Counted from the first letter of the stretch, positions 8,247 through 16,585 are shown. The stretch is 64,000 nt of DNA from Sporosarcina jiandibaonis (GCF_013184495.1 NZ_JAAOIY010000001.1:1054001-1118000), one strand, 5' to 3'. Notes: a model not told the origin generated them from the sequence alone. Numbers and translations: made by a program.

Positions 8247-8641
8247 GTCTCCTCCTCCGATAAAGTTTTCAATTCTTTGATCTTTTTAGGAAACTTATCC
8301 TTATCTTCCAAATCCATAAGCTTCTTCGTTTCTTGAATGATTTTACTGTCCGCTGATACAGTGACCTTAAAGTCTTTATAATGTTTCTCTAGTTTCTTTG
8401 TTAACTCTTTTTCGATTTTAGCTTTATGGAATCTAGAAAAAGTTTTAACTGTCACCCCCGAAAGGATTTCCTTCTCATGAAAAATAGCGATAGCGCTCAC
8501 TAATCGATCATCATCTTCAAATACCTTTTCTGCTTTTCCAATGTCTTCATTCGTGTCATTTTGGATATGCACGCCATTTTCTACTTGGACACAACCTGCT
8601 AGAACTAGTAACAGTAGCAAGGAATAAATTAATTTATTGAT
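8243..8641 (-). CDS. YhcN/YlaJ-type sporulation lipoprotein, apparent AUC start
   Basis: 132-residue predicted lipoprotein, first gene of the spoVA operon. From the ATC at 8641 it reads MNKLIYSLLLLLVLAGC, a textbook lipoprotein signal with Cys-17 as the lipidated residue. The rest is charged and resembles the YhcN/YlaJ family (VFEDDDRLVSAIAIFHEKE, KHYKDFKVTVSADSKI). AGGAGG ends 9 bases before the ATC. In-frame TTG/ATG codons at 8695 and 8686 lie inside the sigma-G promoter and so cannot be in the mRNA; the next in-frame TTG (8620) would remove the basic N-terminus. The family is associated with spore germination. Family assignment is moderate. Confidence 0.75.
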   Translation of the reverse strand: MNKLIYSLLLLLVLAGCVQVENGVHIQNDTNEDIGKAEKVFEDDDRLVSAIAIFHEKEILSGVTVKTFSRFHKAKIEKELTKKLEKHYKDFKVTVSADSKIIQETKKLMDLEDKDKFPKKIKELKTLSEEET

Positions 8642-8663
8642 ATGGCTTCGCCTCCTCTTGTAA

Positions 8664-8694
8664 TAGTATGCCAAAAATCGATTCATTTTATTCA
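8664..8694 (-). promoter_or_regulatory. Sigma-G-type promoter of the spoVA operon
   Basis: On the minus strand TGAATA (8694-8689), 18 bases, then CATACTA (8670-8664) match the forespore sigma-G/F consensus closely. Transcription would begin a few bases before the AGGAGG site of the lipoprotein gene. This is the expected control for spoVA genes. Confidence 0.75.
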
Positions 8695-8731
8695 AAAATA
8701 GTCGTCTGCCCTGTCGTTATATTCCTTATCG

Positions 8732-8740
8732 CATAAAGTA
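8732..8740 (+). promoter_or_regulatory. Candidate sigma-K -10 box for cotZ
   Basis: CATAAAGTA fits CATAnnnTA and lies 29 bases before the cotZ ATG. No clear -35 AC is seen at 16-17 bases. Confidence 0.5.
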
Positions 8741-8769
8741 TAGAGAACTGATAAAAGGAGGTGGAATTA

Positions 8770-9363
8770 ATGGGATGTGGAAGAGAAGATGATGTTAGAG
8801 GAGTCCGCCATCACGACAGCTGTATTTGTGAAGTAGTTCGCGCTATTAAACGAATCCAAGGCGTTCGGGATGAAGATGATTGTGATGATTGCATAACGGA
8901 CTGCTTCATATCACCACTTGGCGGTCTTGTTAGTCCGACACGTGGTCGTATTAACACACGGGTCTTCATGCTATTAACAGATGATGGTGATCCATTCAAA
9001 GCTATGTTTAAACGTCAAAGAAGAAGAAGAAGAAACCGAGACCGAGACCACGGCAAGGATGGCAGAGACGGCTTAGGATCTGAACATGGAAGAGATAAGC
9101 ATCGAGATCGGGATAACTGTTTCTCAGTCTTTTTCCGGGTACAGAATGTTTTCGACAACTGCTGTGCGACATTACAAGTACTTGAGCCACGTGATGAAGA
9201 CGGAAGACGCGTAGATATTTTGAAAAACGGCAAAATCGACTTTGACAAATTATGCGATGTTGAAGAATTTGAAGCAACTGACTCTTGTATTACAGTTGAT
9301 TTGAAATGCTTCTGTGGAGTCCAATGTATTAAAGACGTATTTATCGACTGTGACAGAGATTAA
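8770..9363 (+). CDS. cotZ: CotY/CotZ-family spore coat protein with charged insertion
   Basis: 197-residue Cys-rich outer-coat/exosporium protein (15 Cys). The N-terminal half carries CICEVVRAIKRIQ and CDDCITDCFISPLGGL, and the C-terminal half has NCFSVFFRVQNVFDNCCATLQVLEP and CITVDLKCFCGVQCI, as in CotZ/CotY/ExsY. These proteins self-assemble into disulfide-linked coat crust arrays. Residues 81-115 are an unusual run of Arg, Asp, Gly and His placed between the two conserved halves; typical members are about 150 residues. The ATG at 8770 follows AAAGGAGG by 8 bases; an earlier GTG overlaps the ribosome site. The next gene is a CotO-like gene, as in B. subtilis. Confidence 0.88.
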   Translation: MGCGREDDVRGVRHHDSCICEVVRAIKRIQGVRDEDDCDDCITDCFISPLGGLVSPTRGRINTRVFMLLTDDGDPFKAMFKRQRRRRRNRDRDHGKDGRDGLGSEHGRDKHRDRDNCFSVFFRVQNVFDNCCATLQVLEPRDEDGRRVDILKNGKIDFDKLCDVEEFEATDSCITVDLKCFCGVQCIKDVFIDCDRD

Positions 9364-9383
9364 TAGGTAAACCTGCAATGCTA

Positions 9384-9415
9384 GACTGCCCGATTGATAA
9401 TTCAATCGGGCAGTC
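9384..9415 (+). terminator. Terminator after cotZ
   Basis: A 14-bp perfect inverted repeat (GACTGCCCGATTGA at 9384-9397; complement at 9402-9415). The T-run after it is poor (ATTTGATT), so the second hairpin downstream may complete termination. Confidence 0.65.
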
Positions 9416-9432
9416 ATTTGATTAATCTCATC

Positions 9433-9475
9433 AAAAAAGGCCGAACGGAATTCTTTCCGAACGGCCTTTTTATTA
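9433..9475. terminator. Bidirectional terminator between cotZ and the CotO-like gene
   Basis: AAAAGGCCG pairs with CGGCCTTTT across a loop that contains its own short inverted repeat (CGG/CCG). A-run before and T-run after allow use in both directions; it overlaps the last bases of the minus-strand gene. Confidence 0.75.
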
Positions 9476-9886
9476 TTTATCTAGAAATGGTTTTCCCCGC
9501 CATAATACGTCTTTGATTGTATCAATTTCTACGGTGATAATTAAATCTTCCTCATTAGCCAGTTCTATAAAAACTGTTTCATCATCAACTCTATTTATTG
9601 CACCTTTTAGGATTTCATCCTCAAGTACAAATTGAAGCGGTTTGTAAATTTGCCTTTGGAATGGACGTCCAAGGTTAGTAATCTTGTTAAAAACTTCTGA
9701 GTTCGTCCGAACTTTCTTCTGGACTTCCTCTACTTCCTCTACTTCTTCTGTATGAATAAATTCTTCCATCTCTTCCCCATTCAGCACAAATACTGATGTG
9801 CTTTCCTCATCCGTGGTGGCAACCCGAATATAAATCGGCGGCCCGTGAACGAATAATAAAGGTTCATTTTGATAAATAATTCGCAC
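9473..9886 (-). CDS. CotO-like spore coat protein (tentative)
   Basis: 137 residues, soluble. It has an acidic middle (repeated EEVEEV) and a C-terminal beta-rich half with GRPFQRQIYKPLQFVLEDE and ITVEIDTIKDVLW. The position next to cotZ and the clear sigma-K promoter 15 bases upstream support a coat protein; in B. subtilis the coat morphogenetic gene cotO neighbours cotZ. Similarity to CotO is only suggestive. The start is uncertain: GTG at 9886 is only about 1 base from the AAAAAGGA site, while an ATT at 9880 sits 7 bases from it. The gene is read away from cotZ toward the shared terminator. Confidence 0.6.
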   Translation of the reverse strand: MRIIYQNEPLLFVHGPPIYIRVATTDEESTSVFVLNGEEMEEFIHTEEVEEVEEVQKKVRTNSEVFNKITNLGRPFQRQIYKPLQFVLEDEILKGAINRVDDETVFIELANEEDLIITVEIDTIKDVLWRGKPFLDK

Positions 9887-9900
9887 ATCCTTTTTGAACT

Positions 9901-9928
9901 TAGTATATGCACTACTTATTTTTGATGT
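9901..9928 (-). promoter_or_regulatory. Sigma-K promoter of the CotO-like gene
   Basis: On the minus strand AC (9928-9927), 17 bases, then CATATACTA (9909-9901) match the sigma-K pattern in both boxes. This is the best of three sigma-K candidates in the window. Confidence 0.7.
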
Positions 9929-9945
9929 TCATCGACAGGAAGGCC

Positions 9946-11319
9946 TTATAAGTCAGCAATGAAAGTAGTTGCCAGCCCAAGATAAATAAGTGTACTTAAC
10001 AGATCATTCAATGTCGTGATAAAAGGACCCGATGCAACAGCAGGGTCAATCTTCATTTTGTGCATGAACAACGGAATGAATGAACCTGAAATCGTTGCAA
10101 CAAAAATGGATACGAAAATAGCCGCGCCAACAAGCAGTCCGAGAAGAAACTCTTGCTTCCAAATATAGACTAATCCCACAACAAATACTGCACAAACAAT
10201 GCCAGTCATCAATCCTGTTCCAGCTTCTCTCAGTAATAATTTAAACTTGCTTTCATCTTCGATATCTCGCGTGGCAATTCCGCGTACTGCTACTGCTAGC
10301 GCTTGTGTTCCGCTATTCCCCGCAGTTCCCGCAATCAAGGGAATGAACGCGGCCAAAAGAGCAACTTTCTCGATTGTCGCTTCAAATGCACCGATTAAAT
10401 TCGCAGTTAACATACCAAGGATCAATAATATAATAAGCCAAGGAAGCCTCTTTTTTGCTGCCGATAATGAGTTTTTATCAAATGTGTTCATGTCTGAAAC
10501 AGCAGCAAGTTTGGAATAGTCATCCGAAGCTTCTTCTTCGAGAACGTCAATAATATCATCGACTGTAATAATCCCGAGTAAATGTTGTTGAAAGTCGACA
10601 ACAGGTACCGCAAGAAAATTATAATCTTTAATCATTCGAGCAACATTTTCCTGGTCTTCACTAACAAGCACGCTAACAACTCGATCATTCATAATGGTAT
10701 GAATGAAAGTATCTTCATGCGCAATGATTAAATCTCGAAGTGAAACAACGCCTGTTAATTTTTCACCTTCATCCACAACAAATACATAATAGATTGTTTC
10801 AGCGTCGGGCGCTGCATTCCGTAAAATCGTCATCGCGGATCTGACAGTCGAATTTTGCGGAATCACTACATATTCTGTGGTCATTATTGAACCGGCTGTA
10901 TATTCTTCATAATGTAAAAGAGCCTTAATTTCGTTCGCTGCTTCTTGGTTCATCAATGTCAGATAACTGACGACTTGCGCTTTATCAAGTTCATTTAAGA
11001 CATCTACCGCGTTATCCACGAACATATTAGCAAACATGTCAGCGGCATAAGTCGTGTCCATCTCTGAAAGGAACTTTTTATAATCTTCGTCATCAATTTC
11101 ACTTAACTCGAAAATCTCCGCAAGTTCTTTGGGAGATAAATAATAATAGATTACCTTCCTTATTTCTGGATCTACTTTTTTATAAAAAGTTGCTCGGTCA
11201 TAAGGGTGAAGCACTAGGAAACCAGAACGAAATGATTCAATATCCTTGTTTTCCAGGGCTTCAATTAGTTTCTCTTCATCATAAATAATTTCTTCTTCGT
11301 TCTCGATTTTTCCAACCAT
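9946..11319 (-). CDS. mgtE: MgtE-family magnesium transporter
   Basis: 457 residues with the full MgtE order. An N-terminal helical superhelix domain (about 1-135) is followed by two CBS domains (YTAGSIMTTEYVVIPQNSTV and MNDRVVSVLVSEDQENVARMI; about 135-260), then five membrane helices (about 290-457) with PLIAGTAGNSGTQALAV, the pore signature. It works as a Mg2+-gated channel in the cytoplasmic membrane; high Mg2+ closes it through the CBS/N domains. No M-box leader is visible, as only 81 bases separate it from the divergent prpE. Confidence 0.95.
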   Translation of the reverse strand: MVGKIENEEEIIYDEEKLIEALENKDIESFRSGFLVLHPYDRATFYKKVDPEIRKVIYYYLSPKELAEIFELSEIDDEDYKKFLSEMDTTYAADMFANMFVDNAVDVLNELDKAQVVSYLTLMNQEAANEIKALLHYEEYTAGSIMTTEYVVIPQNSTVRSAMTILRNAAPDAETIYYVFVVDEGEKLTGVVSLRDLIIAHEDTFIHTIMNDRVVSVLVSEDQENVARMIKDYNFLAVPVVDFQQHLLGIITVDDIIDVLEEEASDDYSKLAAVSDMNTFDKNSLSAAKKRLPWLIILLILGMLTANLIGAFEATIEKVALLAAFIPLIAGTAGNSGTQALAVAVRGIATRDIEDESKFKLLLREAGTGLMTGIVCAVFVVGLVYIWKQEFLLGLLVGAAIFVSIFVATISGSFIPLFMHKMKIDPAVASGPFITTLNDLLSTLIYLGLATTFIADL

Positions 11320-11400
11320 TGCCGCACCTTCCTTTCCATAAACGCGGTACTTCTGGGTATAATAAAATTAATGGGACAAATTAAAAAAGGATGAATAATT

Positions 11401-12144
11401 ATGAATCGCTACGATATTATCGGTGATATACATGGTTGTTTCGATGAGCTTTCACAATTAATGATCAAGCTGGGTTATACAATGGAAAATGACATCCCCA
11501 TTCATCCGGAAGGCCGTCAATTAGCCTTTGTCGGCGATGCAATGGACCGGGGGCCTGATTCATTAAAGACACTTAACCTCATGTTTCGACTCCAAGATAC
11601 AAGAAAGCTTATTTATTCCCCAGGAAATCACTGTAATAAGTTCTATCGTTACGCCAAAGGGAACCAGGTTCAACTCCAGCATGGAATTGAAACCACGGTT
11701 GCGGAACTTGAACAGCTTCCATCCAAAGAACGTCTATTTTTCTTAAAGCGATATATCGAATTTTATGAGGCTTTACCTTTATATCATACCCTTGACGATA
11801 AAAAACTCATTATCGCACATGCAGGTATTCGCGAAAACCTTCTCGAATCGACTAACAGGAAAAAGATTCGATCCTTTGTTTTATATGGTGATACAACGGG
11901 TGAAATCCATCCAAATGGCCGTCCTGTTCGCAGGGACTGGGCAAAACATTATCACGGACAACCATTTATTGTCTATGGTCATACACCTGTTAGAGAGGCG
12001 CGCTTCATTCGTAATACTGTGAATATCGATACCGGTTGCGTTTTTGGAGGTCAGTTAACTGCGATACGTTACCCGGAGAAAGAAACAATCTCCGTTCCTT
12101 CCTCCCAACCATTTATAGCAGACCGTTTTAGTGAGTTTGACTAA
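11401..12144 (+). CDS. prpE: Bis(5'-nucleosyl)-tetraphosphatase, PrpE-like
   Basis: 247-residue metallophosphatase of the PPP family. Motifs in order: GDIHG (residues 8-12), GDAMDRGPDS (about 45-54), GNHC (about 76-79), IIAHAGI and VYGHTPV. These hold the two-metal site. B. subtilis PrpE hydrolyses Ap4A asymmetrically and also has Ser/Thr/Tyr phosphatase activity; it affects spore germination. The last 17 bases overlap the end of rluD on the other strand. In B. subtilis prpE also lies beside the RluD homologue yjbO. Confidence 0.92.
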   Translation: MNRYDIIGDIHGCFDELSQLMIKLGYTMENDIPIHPEGRQLAFVGDAMDRGPDSLKTLNLMFRLQDTRKLIYSPGNHCNKFYRYAKGNQVQLQHGIETTVAELEQLPSKERLFFLKRYIEFYEALPLYHTLDDKKLIIAHAGIRENLLESTNRKKIRSFVLYGDTTGEIHPNGRPVRRDWAKHYHGQPFIVYGHTPVREARFIRNTVNIDTGCVFGGQLTAIRYPEKETISVPSSQPFIADRFSEFD

Positions 12145-13054
12145 GAATTCTATTTATATCAAGCGGTAGATTAGCTTTAAAAAATAAAGGTTCATTTGAA
12201 ATTGGATGATTAAACTGTAGTGATTCGCAATGCAGCGCTTGCCGCGATATTAATGTTGGACTGCCCCCGTATAAGTCGTCCCCATGGATTGGATGACCTG
12301 CCCACTTCATATGTACCCTTATTTGATGCGTTCTACCCGTATGCAGTTCAAGTGCAATTTTTGTCAGTTTTAGTCGATCTTTCACGAACCTTTCAATGAC
12401 TTGGACTTCTGTCCGTGCAACTTGTCCATCATTGCGAACAACACGTTCAATTATGCTGCCATCTTTTCGCCCTATCGCTTCATTAATCAGCATCTGATCG
12501 GAATGAAAATGGCCTTCCACGACAGCTACATAACGTCGTTTAAAGGTTGAGTTATTAACTTGCTTTCCAAGTAAATGATGAATATGCCGGTTCTTCGCAA
12601 TGCAAACTAAACCGGAAGTATTGTGATCTAATCTCGTAACGACATGAACAGTCGATGGAATTTGCTCACGGACAAATTTCCCCGCAACAAAATTGGCGAT
12701 TGTTCCAGATTGATGATTATAGGATGGAATTGTGCCTTGATACGCCGGTTTATCGACAATTAACAAAACATCGTCTTCAAATACAACAGACAAGTCACCA
12801 TCTTCGGCTTTGAGCCCAGCGCTCGTTTCTTCAGGCGGAAAATACACTTCAACCCTATCCTTTTTGTACAGTAGATTTCGCACATCTCTTTCAATGCCAT
12901 TAACCAAAAGCATTCCGCCATTATATTTGATTGCTGTTAATGTTCTTTTTGAAATATCATGCGCACTCAGAAAATCGCGCAGTCGAATCCCATCTTCTTT
13001 CACGTGAAAGGCGAGATGGAATCTTAAATCCTTGCCTTTAGCCACTATTATCAA
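12128..13054 (-). CDS. RluD/YjbO-type RNA pseudouridine synthase
   Basis: 308 residues. The catalytic motif RLDHNTSG (Asp-143) and the [27 protein letters not shown] segment define the RluA/RluD family of 23S rRNA pseudouridine synthases. An S4-like N-terminal domain precedes it ([26 protein letters not shown]). The TTG at 13054 with GAAGGA 8 bases upstream is the likely start; it overlaps the end of nadK by 17 bases. The same gene pair occurs in B. subtilis (yjbN-yjbO). The exact rRNA target is not known. Confidence 0.9.
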   Translation of the reverse strand: MIIVAKGKDLRFHLAFHVKEDGIRLRDFLSAHDISKRTLTAIKYNGGMLLVNGIERDVRNLLYKKDRVEVYFPPEETSAGLKAEDGDLSVVFEDDVLLIVDKPAYQGTIPSYNHQSGTIANFVAGKFVREQIPSTVHVVTRLDHNTSGLVCIAKNRHIHHLLGKQVNNSTFKRRYVAVVEGHFHSDQMLINEAIGRKDGSIIERVVRNDGQVARTEVQVIERFVKDRLKLTKIALELHTGRTHQIRVHMKWAGHPIHGDDLYGGSPTLISRQALHCESLQFNHPISNEPLFFKANLPLDINRILSQTH

Positions 13055-13838
13055 TAAAGGAGTCCTTCACACGTCTCCAAAATGGAAATGGCCGGAATCT
13101 CGCGAAACGAACTTTTTCTGAAGAAACTTTATATTCGATTGACTTGACGTCTTTGTGAAGTAGTTGCAAATGATCCACAGTCACCATGAAATCCGGTCCA
13201 TTTACCGGTTTCAATACACATTTGTGATGATCCGGTAAAATTAGCGGAGAACCGACAGTACGGAACACACGGTTGTTAATCGAAGCCATTTCCGTTAGCT
13301 GCATAGATGGCAGAGACGGATGAACCAACGCCCCGCCATTCGATTTACTATATGCGGTAGATCCAGATGGTGTCGACATACATAAACCATCTCCCCGGAA
13401 ACGTTCAAAATGATTACCGTTTAATAAGACATCCATCACCAGGGTAACATCTGGAGATTTCACTGATGATTCGTTAAGTGCTAGGTAATGTAAACTTTCT
13501 CTTTCACCTTGATAATTAATCGTCACGTCCAAAAGCGGATATTCTATAACTTCAAATTCTTTTCTGGCAATGCTAATGACAAGCTTTTCAATTTCAGATG
13601 GCTTCCAATCAGCATAGAAACCCAAATGTCCGGTATGGATTCCAACAAAAGCCGTCTTTTTTAACCGATAACTATATTTATGAAAAGCATGCAGCAACGT
13701 TCCATCGCCGCCAATCGATAAAACAATATCTGGTTCATCTTCGTCGAAGACGAGGCCGAATCCAAGTAAATAATCTTTCGCTTCAAGCATTAGCCGATTT
13801 GACAATTCGTCATTTCTCGACTGTATTGAAAACTTCAT
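13038..13838 (-). CDS. nadK: NAD kinase
   Basis: 266 residues. GGDGT at 43-47 is the NAD kinase phosphate-binding motif; [36 protein letters not shown] are the substrate-binding segments. The enzyme makes NADP from NAD using ATP. It overlaps yjbM by 4 bases and rluD by 17, so yjbL-yjbM-nadK-rluD looks like one operon. Length is the same as B. subtilis NadF (PpnKA, 266). Confidence 0.95.
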   Translation of the reverse strand: MKFSIQSRNDELSNRLMLEAKDYLLGFGLVFDEDEPDIVLSIGGDGTLLHAFHKYSYRLKKTAFVGIHTGHLGFYADWKPSEIEKLVISIARKEFEVIEYPLLDVTINYQGERESLHYLALNESSVKSPDVTLVMDVLLNGNHFERFRGDGLCMSTPSGSTAYSKSNGGALVHPSLPSMQLTEMASINNRVFRTVGSPLILPDHHKCVLKPVNGPDFMVTVDHLQLLHKDVKSIEYKVSSEKVRFARFRPFPFWRRVKDSFIDNSG

Positions 13839-14512
13839 TTTTTTCGCCTCTCATTCTGATCTTGATCGTTGAATCCACTAGTTGGATCTTGTTTATAAAT
13901 ACTAAAGTATTGCTGCGCATCTTGAATTTCATCTCGAATAAGAGACATCTCTTCGTCTAACCGAAAAGCAGCCTCAGCCGCACGTTCCAATCGATGGCTA
14001 ATTTCTTCAGGAAGCGCACTTTCGTATTTGTAATTTAAAGAATGTTCTATAGAAGCCCAAAAATTCATGGCCAAGGTTCGAATCTGAATTTCAGCTAAAA
14101 TTGTTTTCTCCCCGTGAACTGTTTGAACAGGATAATTAATGATGACATGATATGAGCGATATCCACTGGCCTTTTTATTTGAAATATAATCACGTTCTTC
14201 AATTACCTCAAGGTCGTTCCGTTCGCGCAAAATTTCAACGACTGATTTAATATCGCTAACAAACTGACACATAATTCGTAAACCGGCAATATCGGGCAAT
14301 TCAGCCGCTAATTCGTCGGAAGGTTCAAATGGTATTCCTTTTTCAAGGGTTTTGTCATAAATACTCGCACGTGGTTTCACTCTGCCGGTTACAAACTCTA
14401 CAGGTGAATGTACATCTTCTAAATCATATTGTGAACGAATCCCTTTTAGCTTCACTTTTAACTCATCGACAGCTTGTTTGTATTGTTCTAGAAATTTATT
14501 CCACTGCGGCAT
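13835..14512 (-). CDS. yjbM: Small alarmone synthetase (RelQ/SAS1, YjbM)
   Basis: 225 residues, synthetase domain only, with no hydrolase, TGS or ACT domains. Motifs: [44 protein letters not shown], and [24 protein letters not shown]. It makes (p)ppGpp from ATP and GTP/GDP and the family is a tetramer activated by pppGpp. GAGGAA precedes the ATG. The C-terminal tail is charged. It lies between yjbL and nadK, as in B. subtilis. Confidence 0.93.
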   Translation of the reverse strand: MPQWNKFLEQYKQAVDELKVKLKGIRSQYDLEDVHSPVEFVTGRVKPRASIYDKTLEKGIPFEPSDELAAELPDIAGLRIMCQFVSDIKSVVEILRERNDLEVIEERDYISNKKASGYRSYHVIINYPVQTVHGEKTILAEIQIRTLAMNFWASIEHSLNYKYESALPEEISHRLERAAEAAFRLDEEMSLIRDEIQDAQQYFSIYKQDPTSGFNDQDQNERRKK

Positions 14513-14530
14513 TTCAGGTTCCTCCCCCGC

Positions 14531-14920
14531 TTATATAGTACTTTTTAAAATTTCTTCAAAAGCCGACTCTACTGCTGAGGAAAAAGCCTCCCCGTAATTA
14601 TTATTCCCCTCTATATTATAAATCAACATCGTCAGCTCTTCGATAAATCCATTTAATAAAATAGTATTTTCGTTATATGTAATGACAGGGTCCTTATGTA
14701 ACTTTATTGATTCAACTAATAACGGCCAAACTGCTTGTTCAAAATGAAGTTGCCCGTATTGTTCTTCTTCATCAACTAAATAAACAAATGTCATTTTCTC
14801 TGAATCGGTAATCATTTTCCCTGATGGGATTAAAGTTTGTGTTTTTAATTTTTCAAGTATCGGAAAGGTTATTACTGGACCGTTTTGAGTCCCACTATTA
14901 ATATGAATTTCAGTACGCAT
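14531..14920 (-). CDS. yjbL: UPF0738 family protein (YjbL-like)
   Basis: 129 residues, soluble, no recognised catalytic motif. Position directly upstream of yjbM, size and general pattern agree with the UPF0738 family (B. subtilis YjbL, about 122 residues). Function unknown. The gap of 18 bases to yjbM suggests an operon. It is divergent from yjbI. Confidence 0.75.
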   Translation of the reverse strand: MRTEIHINSGTQNGPVITFPILEKLKTQTLIPSGKMITDSEKMTFVYLVDEEEQYGQLHFEQAVWPLLVESIKLHKDPVITYNENTILLNGFIEELTMLIYNIEGNNNYGEAFSSAVESAFEEILKSTI

Positions 14921-15130
14921 AAAATATTCTTCCCTTCATCATTCAATACGTTTAGTCTATCATATGGCGCCCAGTCTTGCAGTTCGAAAAGTAGGGTTTT
15001 CACTTGAACTAACTATAGCATTTACTTAAGTTAGTAATTAAAAGCCCTTGCCCATGGAGCTGTTTATTTGTGAAAGTCGACAACCGTTGGTAGAATATCA
15101 ATACAGTCAGAGCAAAGGAGATAAATCAAA

Positions 15131-15517
15131 ATGACCCGTAAACCTTTGATTCCATACGAAATGATTGGCGAAGAGAAATTATCCGAGCTTATCGACTTAT
15201 TTTATGAAAAAGTAGCCGTTCATCCTGATTTACACTCTATTTTCCCGGATGATCTGACGGAAACAGCTCGAAAACAAAAACAATTTCAAACTCAATATTT
15301 AGGCGGACCTAATTTATATAGCGATGAACATGGACACCCAATGATGAAAGCACGTCATAATCCTTTTCCAATAACTCCAGTACGTGCAGAGGCTTGGCTG
15401 TCTTGTATGTCTGAGGCCATGGACGAAGTCGAACTCGATGAACAATTACGCGAGTTCTATTATAAGCGTTTAGCTTTAACAGCTAGACATATGGTGAATA
15501 AGGAGGGGAATTCGTGA
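15131..15517 (+). CDS. yjbI: Truncated haemoglobin, group II (YjbI)
   Basis: 128 residues with a 2-on-2 globin pattern. The proximal haem-ligand His is in ARHNPFPI (His-76), preceded by the QFQTQYLGGPNLYS segment typical of group II; the B-helix FY at 24-25 would face the haem. Group II globins bind oxygen and may handle peroxide or NO. In B. subtilis and Staphylococcus it is co-transcribed with yjbH. AAAGGAG lies 7 bases upstream, and the gene overlaps yjbH by 4 bases. Confidence 0.92.
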   Translation: MTRKPLIPYEMIGEEKLSELIDLFYEKVAVHPDLHSIFPDDLTETARKQKQFQTQYLGGPNLYSDEHGHPMMKARHNPFPITPVRAEAWLSCMSEAMDEVELDEQLREFYYKRLALTARHMVNKEGNS

Positions 15518-16365
15518 TTTCGCGAACTCTGATGGAAAATCCATTAAATCCATCCTTATTGACAAGGCCGATTGAATTATATGTTTTTATCGATCCGACA
15601 TGCAGCGAGTGCTGGAGACTCCAGCCAGTACTACGTAAACTACAAGTTGCCTATGAAAAGTATTTTACATTAAGAGTTATTTTACGCACGTCTCTACCGA
15701 CGATGAATTTACCTTGTACCAGTAATGATAATTCCTATGAAACTTGCGAGAAATCACATCCCTCGTTTCCAGCGATTGCCATTAAAGCTGCGGAATTTCA
15801 AGGTAAACGAGCGGGACAACGTTTCATATCAAAGTTATTTGAGTACTCGTATTTAAAATCAAGAAATGTTACATCTTTTTCAGTACTTGTTGAAATTGCT
15901 GAATTACTTCATTTAGATGTAAATGAATTCATACGCGATTTCACTTCAAGAAATGTGCATCGATCCTTGCAAATAGATTTATTCATGTCTCAAGAAATGG
16001 AAGTTGAACATGCGCCAACATTCGTGTTTTTCAATTCGAATATTGAAGACGAAGGATTAAAGGTTAGCGGCATCTATGATTTTGATGTGTATGTTCAAAT
16101 TCTTGAGGAGCTTATCGGCCAAGCAATCATACCCGACTCCCCTCCTCCACTGGAGAACTTATTTAGTCGATATGATACACTTACGACCATGGAAATTGCC
16201 AATATATATGGCATCACGGAGAAATCCGCTGAACGCGAATTAAAAAAGCGCCTATTGCAACAAGATGTGGAACGTATGGCGTTTAATGATACAACCTTAT
16301 GGCGAAAAAATGTAATTAATAAAAAGAGCTGTCGATCAAAAATCGATGGCTCTTTTTTGTATTGA
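15514..16365 (+). CDS. yjbH: ClpXP adaptor protein YjbH (Spx adaptor); frame runs through a terminator
   Basis: 283 residues, DsbA-like thioredoxin fold. The N-terminus has PIELYVFIDPTCSECWRLQP with the CxxC pair, then the helical insertion and DMFMSQEM-type segment (LFMSQEMEVEHAPTFVFF). YjbH binds Spx, encoded at 20.7 kb, and presents it to ClpXP; disulfide stress blocks this. It begins with GTG overlapping yjbI. The last 15 or so codons are encoded by a hairpin with a T-run, and the stop (TGA 16363-16365) comes after the T-run. B. subtilis YjbH is about 299 residues. The core is intact. Confidence 0.9.
   Translation: MISRTLMENPLNPSLLTRPIELYVFIDPTCSECWRLQPVLRKLQVAYEKYFTLRVILRTSLPTMNLPCTSNDNSYETCEKSHPSFPAIAIKAAEFQGKRAGQRFISKLFEYSYLKSRNVTSFSVLVEIAELLHLDVNEFIRDFTSRNVHRSLQIDLFMSQEMEVEHAPTFVFFNSNIEDEGLKVSGIYDFDVYVQILEELIGQAIIPDSPPPLENLFSRYDTLTTMEIANIYGITEKSAERELKKRLLQQDVERMAFNDTTLWRKNVINKKSCRSKIDGSFLY
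16321..16360 (+). terminator. Intrinsic terminator inside the 3' end of yjbH
   Basis: A 16-bp stem with two G-U pairs (16321-16336 with 16342-16357), a CAAAA loop, and six T residues (16353-16358). The yjbH stop codon lies 5 bases beyond the T-run. Confidence 0.75.
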
Positions 16366-16379
16366 ATCCAATTAAACAA

Positions 16380-16417
16380 AAAGAGCATCCACACCTGGGG
16401 GGGAGTGGATGCTCTTT
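16380..16417. terminator. Second hairpin downstream of yjbH
   Basis: A 13-bp perfect stem (AAAGAGCATCCAC, 16380-16392, with its complement 16405-16417) and a 12-nt G-rich loop. A-runs and T-runs flank it, so it can act as a backup terminator. Confidence 0.65.
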
Positions 16418-16585
16418 ATAAAAGGGAATGGGAGAAATGTTCACGTTCAAACAAAAGGGGTGTATGTTTGATATGTGATTTATTTCACATCCTTACTTTA
16501 TCATGAAATAATAGATACATCAACATTTCACAATCAATTTAACAAGATTGTCACAAATAACATTTGATATCAGGCATAAAATTGA

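Noticed and set aside
8761..9277. Minus-strand frames across cotZ
   Set aside because: They mirror the repetitive Arg/Asp codons of cotZ and have no ribosome site.
11320..11400. M-box magnesium riboswitch before mgtE
   Set aside because: Only 81 bases separate mgtE from prpE and no M-box structure is seen.
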